From the NCBI GenBank assembly GCA_024138025.1, contig JAMXBD010000207.1, positions 434,001-498,000 of the forward strand: DNA of 64,000 nucleotides, in the 5' to 3' direction. Position numbers and translations under genes: made by a program. Positions 23,996 through 37,500 of the stretch are shown here, piece after piece. The notes under the pieces were generated by a model. The model was not told where the DNA came from. It saw only the letters and a program-made list of their open reading frames with translations, and did not search any database. Positions within the stretch are counted from its first letter, which is position 1, and every line of letters starts with the position of its first letter. This stretch comes from Combretum micranthum (lineage: Eukaryota; Streptophyta; Magnoliopsida; Myrtales; Combretaceae).

Positions 23996-24299
23996 ATGGC
24001 GATTTTTGTTAAAATTTTACCATAAAGACAAAAAGAGAGACACCATTTTTGCCTTTGAGAGTTTAGTGACTAAGCTAAAGGTCAGAAACGTTAGCCATTG
24101 CTAGGGATTGTCCTCTTCCAAACTTGATGTTGATTCCCCTAAACATGTATCCATTTGATTTGGAAGTGCTCTTGAGGTTGATTTTTCATCAATGTTCTAT
24201 GAACTGGTACTTTTCTATATTGGAACGATGCTTCCATGAGTTGGCCTTTGAATTGGCGCTTCATGATCTAACATTATATCTAAATCGACACTCCATAAG

Positions 24300-27200
24300 C
24301 TGGCATTACATCTGGTTGGCAGCTTTATTGAGCTGGCTTGATTGTGCTCTTTGAGTTCATTATCTAAAAACGATCAAATGATGTTTAAACATGCTAGTAG
24401 TCTTAAAGCTAATGCTCCTTTAGAGCAAACGACCCTATAGGATAGGTAGGATGGCACTTTTATGAAAAAGGAATCCTAAAGGATAGATTAGGTAGATTGG
24501 GTAATGCTACTATGAATGAGCGATCCAATAACTAGGATAGTGCTCCTTCGAGCAAATAATCATGAAGATAGATTGAATGGTGCTTTTAAGAGCAAGCGAT
24601 CCATAAAGATAAGACAATGTCCCTCTAAACAGGTAATCTTAATATTATGGTGGATGATGCTTCTCTGAGCAAGTGATCTAAAAATAAGGATAGCACTCCT
24701 TCGAGCAATTGACCCTAATATTATGGTAGATTATGCACCTCTAAGCAAGTGATTCAAAAACTAGGATGGCACTTCTTCGAACAGGTGATCCTAATATTCT
24801 ATTAGATGATGCTCCTACGAGCGAGTGATCCTAAAAGGTAGGACACTGCTCCTCTGAGCAAGCAATCCTAATATTATGAAGGATGGAGTTTTTATGAGCA
24901 AGAGACCCTAAAAAGATAAGACAATACATCTTTGAGCAAGTGATCCTAATATTCTACTAGATGATGATCCTACGAGCAGATGATCCCAAACAAAGGCAGC
25001 ACTCTTTTGAACAACGGATCCCTAAAAGATAGGACAAAGTTGTTTCGTGCAAGTGATCCCAATATTATAGTAGATGGTGCTCCTATGAGCAAGTGACCCC
25101 AAAAAGATGGGATAGTGCTTCTTTGTACAAGCAATCCTAATACTATGGGAGATGGCACTACTATGAGCAAGCAACCTTAAAAAGATAGGATGGCAGTTCT
25201 TTGAGCAAGTGATCTTAATACTATGGTAGATGGTGCCTCTATGAGCAAGCGAACCTAAAATATAGGACAACACTCCTTTGAGCCGGCGATCTAAAGAAAT
25301 GATTATTGACTACTGACTTGACTTGTAATGCTTTTGAAAAGTGAGTCTTGAAATCTTTTAAACAAAACAACTTAGAGAAAAAAAATTTGCTTTCAATGGT
25401 TAGGCCAATGCCCTTAATACAAAAGCTTTTTTTTTATTTAAATTTTAATTTTTGTTCTCATTTTTTCTTTTGAAAACAATTTGCTAACAAGTAAAGAGTC
25501 TCATTGACTTCAAAAATTACAAATAAGCAACAGTTTTTCCCTTATTCACTTCTTTCCTTGATAAGCATCTCTTGATGACATTTTTCCTTTTTGATAGGCA
25601 AATAACCTTAAAAGTTATAGCAGTTGACATTCTGATTCAAGGGCAAATGAATTCTCTTGTTTTTTATCATTCCTTTAATGTTGAATTACATCTAGTTGGT
25701 GGTCTATTGAGCTTGTTTGATTGTGGTCTTTGAGTTCATTATCTAGAAAAGATCAAATGATGTTTAAACATGCCGATGTTTAAACATGCCAATGGTTTTA
25801 AGGATAATGCTCCTTTAGAGCAAATGACCCTAGAGGATAGGTAAGATGGCACTCTCATGAGCAAGCAATCCTAAAGGATCGATTAGGTAGATTGGATAGC
25901 GCTACTATGAACGAATGATCCAAGAACTAGGACATTGCTCCTTCAAGGAAACAATCATGAAGATAGGTTGCATGCTGCTTTTCAGAGCAAGTGATCCATT
26001 AAGATCATGCTCCTTTAAGTAGTTAATCTTAATATTATGGTGGATGACACTGCTATGCTAGTGATTAGGATAGCGCTCCTTTAAGCAAGCGATCTTAATA
26101 TTATGGTGGATGATGCTCCTCAGAGCAAGTGATTTAAAAACTAGGATGAAACTTCTTTGAGCGGGTGATTCTAATATTCTACTGGATGACGCTCCTACAA
26201 GTAGATGATCCTAAAAGATAGGACATCACTCCTCTGAGTAAGTGATGCTAATATTATGGCAGAATGTGTTCCTATGAGCAAGTGACTCTAAAAAGACAGG
26301 ACAACACTTCTTTGAGCAAGCGATCTTAATATTCTACCAGATGATGCTCGTACGAGTAAGTGATCCAAAAACTAAGACAGTACCCATTTGAACAAGTGAT
26401 CCCTAAAAGATAGGATAGATCTCTTTCGAGCAAACGATCCTAATACTATGGTGGATGGTGCTCCTTATGAGCAAGCAACCCTAAAATGATAAGACAGGGC
26501 TCCTTTGCGCAAGCAATCCTAACACTATAGCAAATGATGCTCCTATGAGCAAGCAACCCTAAAAGATAGGACAACGGTTCTTCGAGTATGCAATCTTAAT
26601 ATTATGGTGAATGACGTTCCCAAGTCCTATGAGCAAGCAAACCTAAAAAATAGGATTAACACTCCTTTAAGTAGGCCATCCTGAGAAATGATTATTGACT
26701 ACTGACTTGACTTAGAATGTTTTTGAAAAGTGAGTCTTGAAATCTTTCAAACAGAAACATCTTGGACAAAAAAACGTTTGCTTTCAATGGCCAAGTTGAT
26801 GCCCTTAATACAAAAGCTTAATTTTTGTTCTCATTTTTTCTTTGGAAATAATTTGCTAACAAGCAAAGAGTCTCATTGACTTCAAAAATTAAAAATAAGC
26901 AACGGTCTTTCCCCTATTCACTTCTTTCCTTGACAAGCATCTCTTGATGACCGTTTCCTTTTTGAGAGGCAAATAGCCTTCAAAGATATGGCAATTGACA
27001 TCTTGATTCAAGAGCAATTGAATTCTCATGCTTTTTATCATTCCTTTAATCTTGAATTACATCATGTTGGCACTCTATTGGGCTGGTTTGATTGCACTCT
27101 TTGAGTTCATTATCTAAAAAAAGATCAAATGATGTTTAAACATGCTAGTGGACTTAAGGATAATTCTCCTTTAGAGCAAATGACCCTATGGGATAGGTAG

Positions 27201-28505
27201 AATGGAACTCTTATGAGTAGGGGATCTTAAAGTGTAGATTAGGTAGATTGGATACCGCTACTATGAATGAGTGATCCAAGAGCCTGAAAAGTGCTCCTTC
27301 GAGAAAAAAATCATGACGATAGATTGGATGGTGCTTTTAGGAGCAAGCGATCCATAAAGATAAGACAATGCTCCTCCAAGCAATTAATCTTAATATTATG
27401 GTGCATGATGCTTCTCTGAGCAAGTGATCCAAAAATAGATAGCACTCATTCGAGCAACCGATCCTAATATTATGGTGGATGACACTCCTTTAAGCAAGTG
27501 ATCCAGAAACTAAGATGGTACTCCTTTAAGTAGTTGATCCTAATATTCTACTGGATGATGCTCCTATGAACGAGTGACCTTAAAGATAGAACAGTGCTCC
27601 TCTTAAGCATGCAATCCTAATATTATAGCAAATGGTATTCTTATGAGCAAGCGACTTTAAAAAGATAAGACAATGCTCATTCAAGTTAGTGATCCTAACA
27701 CTGAGCCAGATGGCACTCTAATGAGCTAGCGACCCTAAAAAGATATGTAATACTCCTTCAAGCGAGCAATCCTGATACTCTACTGGATGACGCTCCTATG
27801 AGCAGGTGATAAAAAAACTAAGGCAGTGCTCCTTTGAACAAGTGATGCCTAAAAGATTAAACAGAGCTCTTTAACCAAGCAATCCTAATACTATGGTGGA
27901 TGGTGTTCTTCTAAGCAAGCGACCCTAAAAATATAGGATAATACTCCTTTGTGTAAGTGATCTAATACTATGGCGAATGGCACTCCTATGAGCAAGCAGC
28001 CCTAAAAAGATAGGAAAACGCTCATTCAAGTAAGTGATCTTAATACTATGGTAGATGGCACCCCTATGAGCAAGCAAACCTAAAAAATAAGACCGTTTCT
28101 TTAAGCAAGTGATCCTAATAAATAGTTATTGAACACTAACTTGATTTGGAATGCTTTTGAAAAGTGAGTGTTGAAATCTTTCAAACAGAAACATCTTAGA
28201 GAAAAAAACATTTGCTTTCCAACGGTTTGGTTGATGCCCCTTAACAAAAATTTTTTTTTTTTTTATTTCTATTCTCATTTTTTACTTTGAAAACAATTTG
28301 TTAACAAGTAAAGAGTTTCATTAACTTCAAAAATTGCAAATAAGCAACGGTCTATCCTTATTCATTTCTTTCCTTGACAAGCATCTCTTGATGATTTTTT
28401 CCATTTTGAGGGGTAAGTAGCATTCAAAGTTAAGGCAATTGAAATTCTAATTCTAGGGCAAATGAATTCTCATGCTTTTTATGACTCCTTTAATTTGGAA
28501 TTGGA
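24300..28505 (-). repeat. Three-fold higher-order minisatellite in the 3' region of the Tat/Ogre-like element
   Basis: Three units of about 1.37 kb begin near 24300, 25680 and 27050. The landmark GAGTTCATTATCTA falls at 24353, 25732 and 27103, that is 1379 and 1371 bp apart. Each unit has an array of about 0.9 kb (24410-25300, 25800-26690, 27165-28110) followed by about 0.45 kb of shared single-copy-like sequence. The arrays alternate two related monomers of about 40 and 38 bp, both starting with GAGCAAG.GA.CCTAA. One continues ATACTATGGTAGATGG.GCTCCTAT, the other AAAGATAGGACA.CGCTCCTTT. The dimer is about 78 bp. Tandem subrepeats in the 3' region are known for Ogre/Tat elements. Confidence 0.8.
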
Positions 28506-29849
28506 TATCTTATGCTTGATCTGTTTAGTCAAAGACGACTTCCTCACACTCTCTTTGATATGTTTCCACACATAGCTCAAATTCCAAAAATTATTGTTCG
28601 ATTATAAATATACGTCTTCGTTAATCTACCAGATCTTTTCTCGGGTTGTAACTTAGGTTTTTCGGTCATCGGCTTGTATAAAAGGGATGTTATGTATATG
28701 CTATTTTGAAAATTTCACATTTATATTTCCTTAGGTTTTACAAGTCAAGAACCCTTTTAAGATAACTAAAGTGGGCTTGCCCTAGTTTCAAAAGTGACTT
28801 TTATTAAGGATAATTCATTTCTAATGATCAAGAAAACCTCCATAAGATGGGTTGTAAGTGCATTTAGGTATTGAATATGCCTATTCTCCTTCATTTTGGG
28901 CTCAAATTGACTTTCTTTATCTTTCCCTTTTATTTCCTTCTTCTTCTTCTTCTTAGTCTTTCTTTACTTTTTATTTCTTTCTTCCTTCCTTCCTTCCTTT
29001 CTTTTTTTTTTTTTTTTGGGTTGTTTATACTTCAAAGTTTTTGGCTATGATTTTTGTGTATGATGATGAAATAGAGGTTTTCTTTCATTTCAAAAGATTT
29101 AAATAATCATTGATAAATTTTCTTTTAAGTTGATGCAATTGAAGCAAGCATAGATTAGTTAATATTTTTTCCCTATTGCCATTGTGGGGTAGTTCTTGAC
29201 AGATTAAACTTTTAGAAATCACTTCTTTAAAAAAGCCTAATGGGTTAGCAAAAGATAAATGTGTATAAGATGTTCGATTGAATGTCTGATATAATTTTAA
29301 CCTACGTACCAAGTTCAAAACAGACCTCTTTTAAGGAATGATCCTATACCTCATATTAATGTTGCTTATCTTTAGTGTGTAAAGGTCCGAAAATTCTATA
29401 GTCTCGTCATCAATTTTGATGGAACAGGTCTCGTTACCATCCAGTAGCTCACACTGTACTCAACTATGGTAGAATCACTAAAATATTTAATATTTCATTT
29501 ACTATATTTATTTTAATGGTTGGATTAATGGCGGGATGGTCTCGTTAAAGGTTAGTATTTGGGATTTGGTTACCTCTTTTCATCCAAAAATTTTCAAGCA
29601 ATATACTATAGGTCTTTTAAGTAGACATACATTCACTTTCTTTTATTTTCCCTTAAATAATTCATTGTTTTCAAATTGCCCCATTTGTAAAAGATCAGTA
29701 ACATACACGCTTCCAGTTTAAATTAAGAGGAAAGGATAAGGAATTTATTTCAATAATTCACTTTCATTACAATGACAAACATAGTCATCAATTCTTTTCC
29801 TTTATTTTTGGTGATCCCCTTACAGTATGTTTGCCCCTATTGATGTTGG
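28506..29849. other. Non-coding part of the Tat/Ogre-like element
   Basis: Between the minisatellite and the gag remnant, where pol would be expected. I see only AT-rich sequence and pyrimidine tracts (TTC/CTT runs at 28925-29015). No reverse transcriptase, integrase or protease motif is found on either strand. Confidence 0.45.
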
Positions 29850-31720
29850 TCTTGCTAATGAATTTAACTTTGCAAATGATATGCTATCTTATTGGATGAT
29901 AGCAATAAATTCTTGATGCTTGAAGATGACTTGCTTGAAATCCCTGCAGCAATTGGGAAAGAGTTACCACTACTAGTTAGCTCAATAGATTTCAGGAAGC
30001 TAGGTTGGATGAGCTTAGCATCAGTTAAATCTTGAACCTCATTATTTAACCTCCAATAACTTTCTGTGGAATGCCTATTTGACCCATATGGTGCTCACAT
30101 TGAGTATGAGTATCGTAGTTCCATGGTTTATCCCCTTCTTTTAGGATTTCACAAGTTGTCATATGCATTTTTCTTAGTTAGTTAAAATCTTGGACCATTG
30201 TAATCTTCAACGGTATAACATGTCTTTGTTGTGCTGAGCGAGTATGTCTGTCTTAGCCTAATGCTTTTAGAGTAGGAGGCTTTGTCCTTTGTTTCATCTC
30301 TTTTGGCCCATTTTCATTTTCATAGCCCGTTGACTCCCCTTAAGTCTCTTTACTAGTAGTAAGGTTCAAATGTTGGAGTTTATCTAGCACATACTTCATA
30401 ACCCATTCTAGGGTCTCAATCATTCCAGTTAATGCTCCAAGCCTTAGGTTTAGAGTCTCATGTGTCCCTTCCCTTTGGATGACAGATTCATGAATTTGAT
30501 CTTTCTTCTGCAAATGGAGTCTTTGATTTGATCCTATCCTAACATCTTTTGTATGGATCATATTGATAGTGGGCTCCTCATATATTGATGAAGTAATGTT
30601 GTTGAAGTCAGGTACTAGGCTACCAATGAAGTGCAATTGAACTAAATTTAGGTCAAAATCTAGGATTTTTATTATTTAGTTCCCAACAGGCATTAGCAGC
30701 ATGTCCTTGTTGACCCATGTACTATTCACACTATGCATCAGGGTCATATTTTCATGGTATGAACCTTAGTATTGGCTCTTTAAGGTGCAACAAATTATCT
30801 TCTCTTAGTTCATGTTAGACTTGGGATAGTAGCATAGGAATGTGAGTGAATTTCCTTGTAGGCATCTGGGTAGACTTAATGCTGACCATATTGATTGTGA
30901 CTTCTTTCATTGCAAGATCTTTATCGACTCCATACTGAACTTGGAGCTTGCTAAAAGTAATGGCATTTTAAATCTATACCCTACGCCTACTATATATGAG
31001 AAATTTGTTGATGTATGCCTGATTAGATGCGAGAAATAGGGTTTCTGTAGTGTGTTGATGAATATGAATGCCAGATGCTTCTCAGGCAATGGATTAGCAA
31101 CCATGGACGTTAAAGCCCTCCATCGTTGGGCATACTCCTTAAAAGTCTCATCCTAATTTTTCGCTGCTTAGGTCTCGCATGGATGGGGGCAACTTCAACA
31201 TTGAACTTGTACTAGTTATAGATTGCCCTAGCCAATTTATCCCACGTATTGATTTCATCGAGATCTAGTTGTGCATACTAGGTTAAGGTAGAACTAGTAA
31301 GGCTGTCCTAGAAAGTTTAGACCATGAGTTGGTCATGTTAGACATACCAGATCATTTTTCGCATATAAGGTCTTATATGAAGCTTTTAACACCTGGTAAC
31401 ATTATATTTTCAAAATCAGTGACTTTGAATTTTTCACGAACATCTTCAATAATAGGTCGGTCTATGATCCTATTATGATCAACTTCATCAGCATCTTTAA
31501 GATCTTTTATTTTTTCCTTTAATTGGTAGAGCATCCTTTTCTCCATTTCCTTAGCTTGGCCCTAAAATTCCCTTTTGAGCTCAATTAAATTTGGCTCATA
31601 GGTTGACAATGTTTCTTTTTCCTTAATTAGTTGACCATCAGCCTCTTTCTAAATCGTAGAGTAGTGCCTTAGATGGTGGTTGGCAAGCTTTTAGTAGACT
31701 AACATTTGAGTGAGAATCTA
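29850..31720 (-). pseudogene. Degenerate Tat/Ogre-type gag
   Basis: Read on the minus strand from about 31720, with several stops and frameshifts. A charged coiled-coil-like stretch (MEKRMLYQLKEKIKDLKDAD, about 31490-31550) is followed by KFKVTDFENIMLPGVKS (about 31380-31430), then DEINTWDKLARAIYNQYKFN (about 31200-31260), LPEKHLAFIFINTLQKPYF (about 31030-31090) and TNFSYIVGVG. Last comes WNYDTHTQCEHHMGQIG (about 30080-30130), a remnant of the Cys/His region. The order and spacing fit the plant Tat/Ogre gag: coiled coil, FKVP.F.KY.G, tW.dLa..F..QYkfN, e.E....Fi.TL..pfy, CEYH.G..GH. A 98-codon open piece remains at 30340-30636. No functional frame exists. Confidence 0.65.
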
Positions 31721-34558
31721 AAGTTGCTCAATCATTTTAAACATTGACAGTTCAAGGAAACTGATTTTTTGTTTAGTAGTAGGATTGAGATCTTTTGCAA
31801 CTATTGTACATCATCAATCTTGAATTGACGTGCTTTAGGGATTAACTAAGTTTGCTATCATGCCCCAAAGGTACCCTAAACGCGACAGTCTGCCACACTT
31901 AATATTAAAGTTTAAGTATGATAACCTTAATCATATCAAAAGCTTCGATACAGAGTGTAAGGCATACTTTCATGATAATTAAGAACCATACTTTGAAACA
32001 AATTGTTTAAAAAGATATAATATCAATTAAGAATGAAAATCATAACATTAAAACTTAATCATAATATAAGGAGTCTTACAAATATCAAAGGAACATTCCC
32101 CTTCACAAAATATATGTAGATCATCAAAGTCTATTTTTCGAAAGAAAATGAACCAGAGTTTTACTCAGAAGTCTAAGTTTACATCTAGTTTTTAGCTTCT
32201 TTCTAAAGGCTCCTGAATCCAAAATATTGTAGGTAAGAGAAATAGCCTCTAGACTTCAGCCATAAATAAGAGTACTGCAAAGATATCTAGAAGGGTGTAA
32301 GTTTACTTACTTAATGAGAAACATTTCCACAATAATGTACTCGTACAACCATTAATCAAACAAGTTAATTAATCAAGCATATGAAAATGAAACGAATACA
32401 TAGCATACAATACACATGACTTATCGAGAATCGTGTGTTGAATGGACTTACGCCTTCCATTCAGGGTTAGGTGTTCCAGGCCATATAGACTACTATTTGC
32501 AAATAAGATTTTTGTAGTTCATTCAAGCCACTACTAGCCACTAAAATATAGTTCATTTATGCTACTACTTGCCGTTATTATTCAAGCGACCATTCTTCAT
32601 TATGTAGACTTCGGATCCCTACTTACCTCACTACTATGCCTTTGTCCCATCAAGTGTATAGCAATGAATGTAATATGACTCACTACGTGTTATGCATGAA
32701 TTGATTTAATTAAGTACTCATGGCATAGTATTAAATATTTTAATAGTGATTATAGAATTTGCAGGCATATCATTACTATACTAAATCAAACATTGATTAT
32801 AGATAATTCCCACGTCGATATACTTAACATAAATTTATCCATATATATAAAGCACATGCACCTTCCCTTTTAATCTTTTTTTTTTTTTTTAATTCTAATG
32901 CCACTATTCTACAAACAAATACATAAGTACGAAATGTAAGACATAAACCCACTCAGCCATATGCAGTAGTCTACTAGTCAAAATAGTCGTTCGGATAGGA
33001 AACGTCACGTTCCATGTCACCTAAACAAGAGAAATACCAAAAATGAATATTCTATGGAAGTTCTACTTAAACTTGCCAATTCGATTTTACTAAGTCTGTT
33101 AAAATTTAGATGGAGTGAAATTTCAAATTAAAATGCCTATAACTTACTCATTTTAACTCGGAATTTCGCATATACTATATGTCGTTTTTTTCATACTCGA
33201 AAAGATCTATTATTTCTATGGTTATTTTTATCATAAAAGGTCATTTAGGTCTCAAAATGGTAAGGTACAAAACTGTTATGAAAATTCCAGCCCTTAAAAA
33301 TACATTTTTTAAAGCTTTTCATCAACCAAAAATCTCATAGTAAACACATGGATATTTATATAGTTGAAAAATCCTTTTTATACATATATGAACTCACATT
33401 ACATGCATGATTCAAGTATTGTTGTCCAAACTATGATTTTTCATGAATCAATCTCCTTTAGAAATTTAAAAATTAGAATCTATAAGTTTCCTTTGTAAAT
33501 TTATTGAAATGAAAACTAAGATTTTTAGTCTATTTTAAGTGAGTACTTTTTATATTCTAAATACCATTTCCTAGTGCATAGACTTTACAAAAATAATTTT
33601 TTATACTTTTGAAAACTTGTTTCATTAGATTGTTTAATGATATTACTTTCCTAAGTGTTTTCTTAGGTAATGAGTTGATTTTAATTTGACTTAGAAATTT
33701 GTCTAGTTCTTAGTGTTTTAGAGTGTGGTTATGGATTCTTTTAAATAAGTTTTTAAGAAAAACTTGTTTAATAAATGATTATCAACCTTAAGATTTAATA
33801 ATAAATTTACTTTTAGTGTTTTGAAAAAGAAAATAAAGGAACTACCTACTATGCCTTGGAAAAATTCTTCATAATATCATTACTTAAAAATCTAGGTTGA
33901 ACTTATTTAAACTCTTAAAAGGAAACTCAACATTACTTTTGTGAAGACTTTAGTCTTTAATTTTAATAAAATAACTCCTTTTATTTAGATAACAACATAT
34001 GATTATGCATGAACATGAATCATATAATTATATTATATGAAGAAAAATAACTCATTAGATTATGGAAATATAGGAAATTAAATAAGCATATGAACATATA
34101 AATAAATTCAAGTATTGGAAGTTTTAGCTTGAATCAAGGCTTCTAAACTAGAGATAGACTAGTTCCATAAAAGAAAATTGTTTTGACTTGATAAGGATAA
34201 GTTTAAGACTAGAAAGACTAGTCTTAATAAAATTACATGAAATAAATAAATTGCAAGAAAGAAATAAAATAAATTGCATGAGCATCAATAAAAGTTATGT
34301 TAGTGCGCTTAGATTCTCTAAGAATATATGTACATAAATATACTTATTAATGCATATAGTTAGATTTGGAGCAATAATAAAACATAACAATATAACAATA
34401 ATAAAGATAACACTTGAACATTGTTAAACAAGACATAAACATATTGTTACTTCCATAATACCCATGGATTTAGGAAACATACACTATGATCTTGTTATGT
34501 TAACATGAACATGAAGAATGTTTGAGAAATTTTTCCCTAAGATAAAGAAGTGGATAGT

Positions 34559-37500
34559 TGTCACGCCCCAGAGGGTACCCTAAACGTGGCAGTCCGCAGC
34601 ATATAATATTAAAGTAATGAATGACAACCTTAGTCACACAGGAGCTTTGATATCACATGCAAGGCGTGCTTCCAAGATAGTAGGAGACTCGTAGGGATAT
34701 TACGTTTAAATAGATAGCAAAAGCAAGCATGAACTTAAATAGATAAACATAAGATCTTCATTTAATAACAAGTTCGTACATCATCTTAGGGGCATTCCCC
34801 CGCCTTAAAGTCTTTGTTCAATTAATGCAAAATAAACATAACTACTACATAAGCCTACTATAGAGATTTTTCTTAGAAGTCTATGTTCAAAACTAAAAAT
34901 ACATAAACTTCTTCCAAAAACTCCTAGTAGCTTAAACTCGTACCTGGCACACGGGGCTCCTCGGGGCTAACCATAGATAATCATACTGTAATAGAAAACT
35001 ATAAGGGTATAAGCAAATCTAGCTTAGTGAGATAATTCCTAACTATATAACATTTCCATATAACAACCAAGTTATTTAATTCAAGCATATGTAATGCACC
35101 AATCACATGAGCAAACAAATACACAAGATTAACCGGAAATCAAGTGCAGCATGGATTTAACGTCCTCCATGACAAAGGTTGGGAGGTTATAGGCCCATAC
35201 AACCATCAATATTTGCAGATTTGCCAGCTCCTGCTCGCCCTGTAGACTTCCTGGCTCCTACTGGCCCATGTAGACTTACCGGCTCCTACCAGCCACCACT
35301 AGTACTTCCTCGTTTCCCCACATGAAGAATGGTAGTGAAATAAATGTGACTCACAAGTATGATATGCATGAATAACTTTCAATTACACATTTAACCATAT
35401 ATGTTGAATTCATGTTAAAGGTGATCAATCATAATTTCATCATATCAATATGATAAACTCAAATAATTGATATAATTTCCATCTATGAATTGATACTTAT
35501 TTGTGTTAATCATTATAAAAGCAAAGGAATTAATATTTAGTTTCGTGTCATTTGTTCGGAATCAGGTCAGAAATGAAAATGGAAAGTAGCAACAAAGAAA
35601 CATGAAGAATTGTGTGAATTGGCAGTGAAACACACAAATACCGGTGAATTTGGGCCAAACGCAGCCGGCGTTGAAGGAGATCAAAGCATACGCCGGCAAA
35701 TTAGAAGGCAACGCTGCCGGCGTTACAAGGCGGCGTTGAATCATCTCAGAGCCTAAGTATTTAACGCTGGATCCAACACCGCCGGCGTTTTGAGGATGGA
35801 CACAGTACTTGAATTTTGAAGCCAACGCCGGCAAATTGAGGAGTATGCCGCCGGCGTTAAAAGGCGGCGTTAAAAAACCATCAGTTTAAAAATCCTTAAC
35901 GCTTGATTGAACGCCGCCGGTGTTGGATATGAAACCGTCGGCATTGGATGCAGAAGTTACATGACAGTTACACAAAAAGCATGTATTTTACATGCTTTGA
36001 GGAGAGAGAAAGGGGACTTACGTTTTATTTTTCATTTTCAATTTCTCCCAGTAGTTTTAGAGAGATAGAGGTAGAAATCAAGATGTACTTGGATCTTCAT
36101 CAAATTTGTTCTATTTGTTCGTATGTGAGTAGAATTTGCTACAAGGATCTTAAATACAATTTGTACGGTTTGTTTTCTCGAATTACTGGTATTTCTTCTT
36201 TACTTGCTTTGTTATTTACATTTATCATGAATATCATTATAGTTATTATTAGTATCTTGTTAGATAGAGTAGAAATGGATTAGCTAAATTTGAACGGTGG
36301 GAAATGATGAAATCCTTGATTTTCTGAAGTGATTGTTGAACTGGTGTTATTGGGTTGTAAGAATGATGCAAATCTTTGTTAAATTCAAACTGATGACTTA
36401 CAATTCGGATGAATTTAAGTTTGAATGGAATTGGGTATCTTGGCAAAGAGTTCAATTTTGTTTGAATTTATATTTGGGTGGAAAATTTAAGTATGCGATG
36501 GCAAGAGAATTTTTAATCCTAGTAGAGTCTATCATTACTGCTCAAACATTGTTTTAAAAATAAGTTTTAAAGAAGGAATTCTGTAATTACTTAGATTTAG
36601 GACAATGAGTCAACTCAGATTTGGGAAATTCTTAGTTGCACACATGGAATCTGTCAAAATGCTCAGTTGTGAGAGCTTTTGAGTGTTTTAGGAGAAAAAG
36701 GTTTTCAAATTCAATTTTTTTTATTTGTCAATCTTGGTAGATTCACATTGATATGCATAAACTCTAACAATTTTAATAACCCGAGTTCAACGTGATTGGA
36801 GAGAATAGGATTTTATCTAAATCCCACTAACCTTACTTGTTAAGACTTGTACTAGTAGAATTAGTAAATACTAGACATTGCATAGTGTAGATATTATAGT
36901 AATTATTTATATAAAGAAATTGATTTCTATTGGCCTAAATATTAAAATGAACTAATAATGTTTAGTAATTAAACTTTCCTCGTGGGATCGATACTTATTC
37001 ATCACTTTATTACTTGATCGACCCAGTACACTTGCTGGAGAATTGGTTTTAAAATACTAAACATTTCAAGCGGATCACAATACAAGAATTACACTTTTAT
37101 TCAACATATCGTCCTTCGATATCCTTAATTTTCATTCAACAAATATTTCATAACAATTGTTCATTTATCTTTTCCTAAATTTCTAGTACCACTAATTACA
37201 AGCACAAACAAGGAAATGTAACTTAGGAAAAGAATTAACTCACTCCATATCGGTAGATCTAATCGAAATAGTCCTCTAGAAAGACGATCTCGGATCCTTC
37301 GTCACCTAAACAAGATGAAATACCCAAAATGAGTCTTTCATGAAACTTCTATTCTTGAAGATTCTAAACTTTTCTTAAAATCGTGGTAAAATCGTATAAG
37401 AGGAAATACCAACTTTAAATGACCATAACTTGCTCATTTAACTCGGAATTTCGCGTATAATATATCGTTTTCTACCTACTCAAAAAGATCTACGTATTTC

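Noticed and set aside
24410..28110. CRISPR-like appearance: short repeated blocks (GAGCAAG.GATCCTAA) separated by variable sequence
   Set aside because: The sequence is plant nuclear DNA. The 'spacers' are themselves two alternating repeat types and the repeats are degenerate; it is a minisatellite.
30340..30636. 98-codon minus frame as an independent host gene
   Set aside because: It lies in line with gag fragments on both sides and on the same strand; best read as part of the Tat/Ogre-type gag relic.
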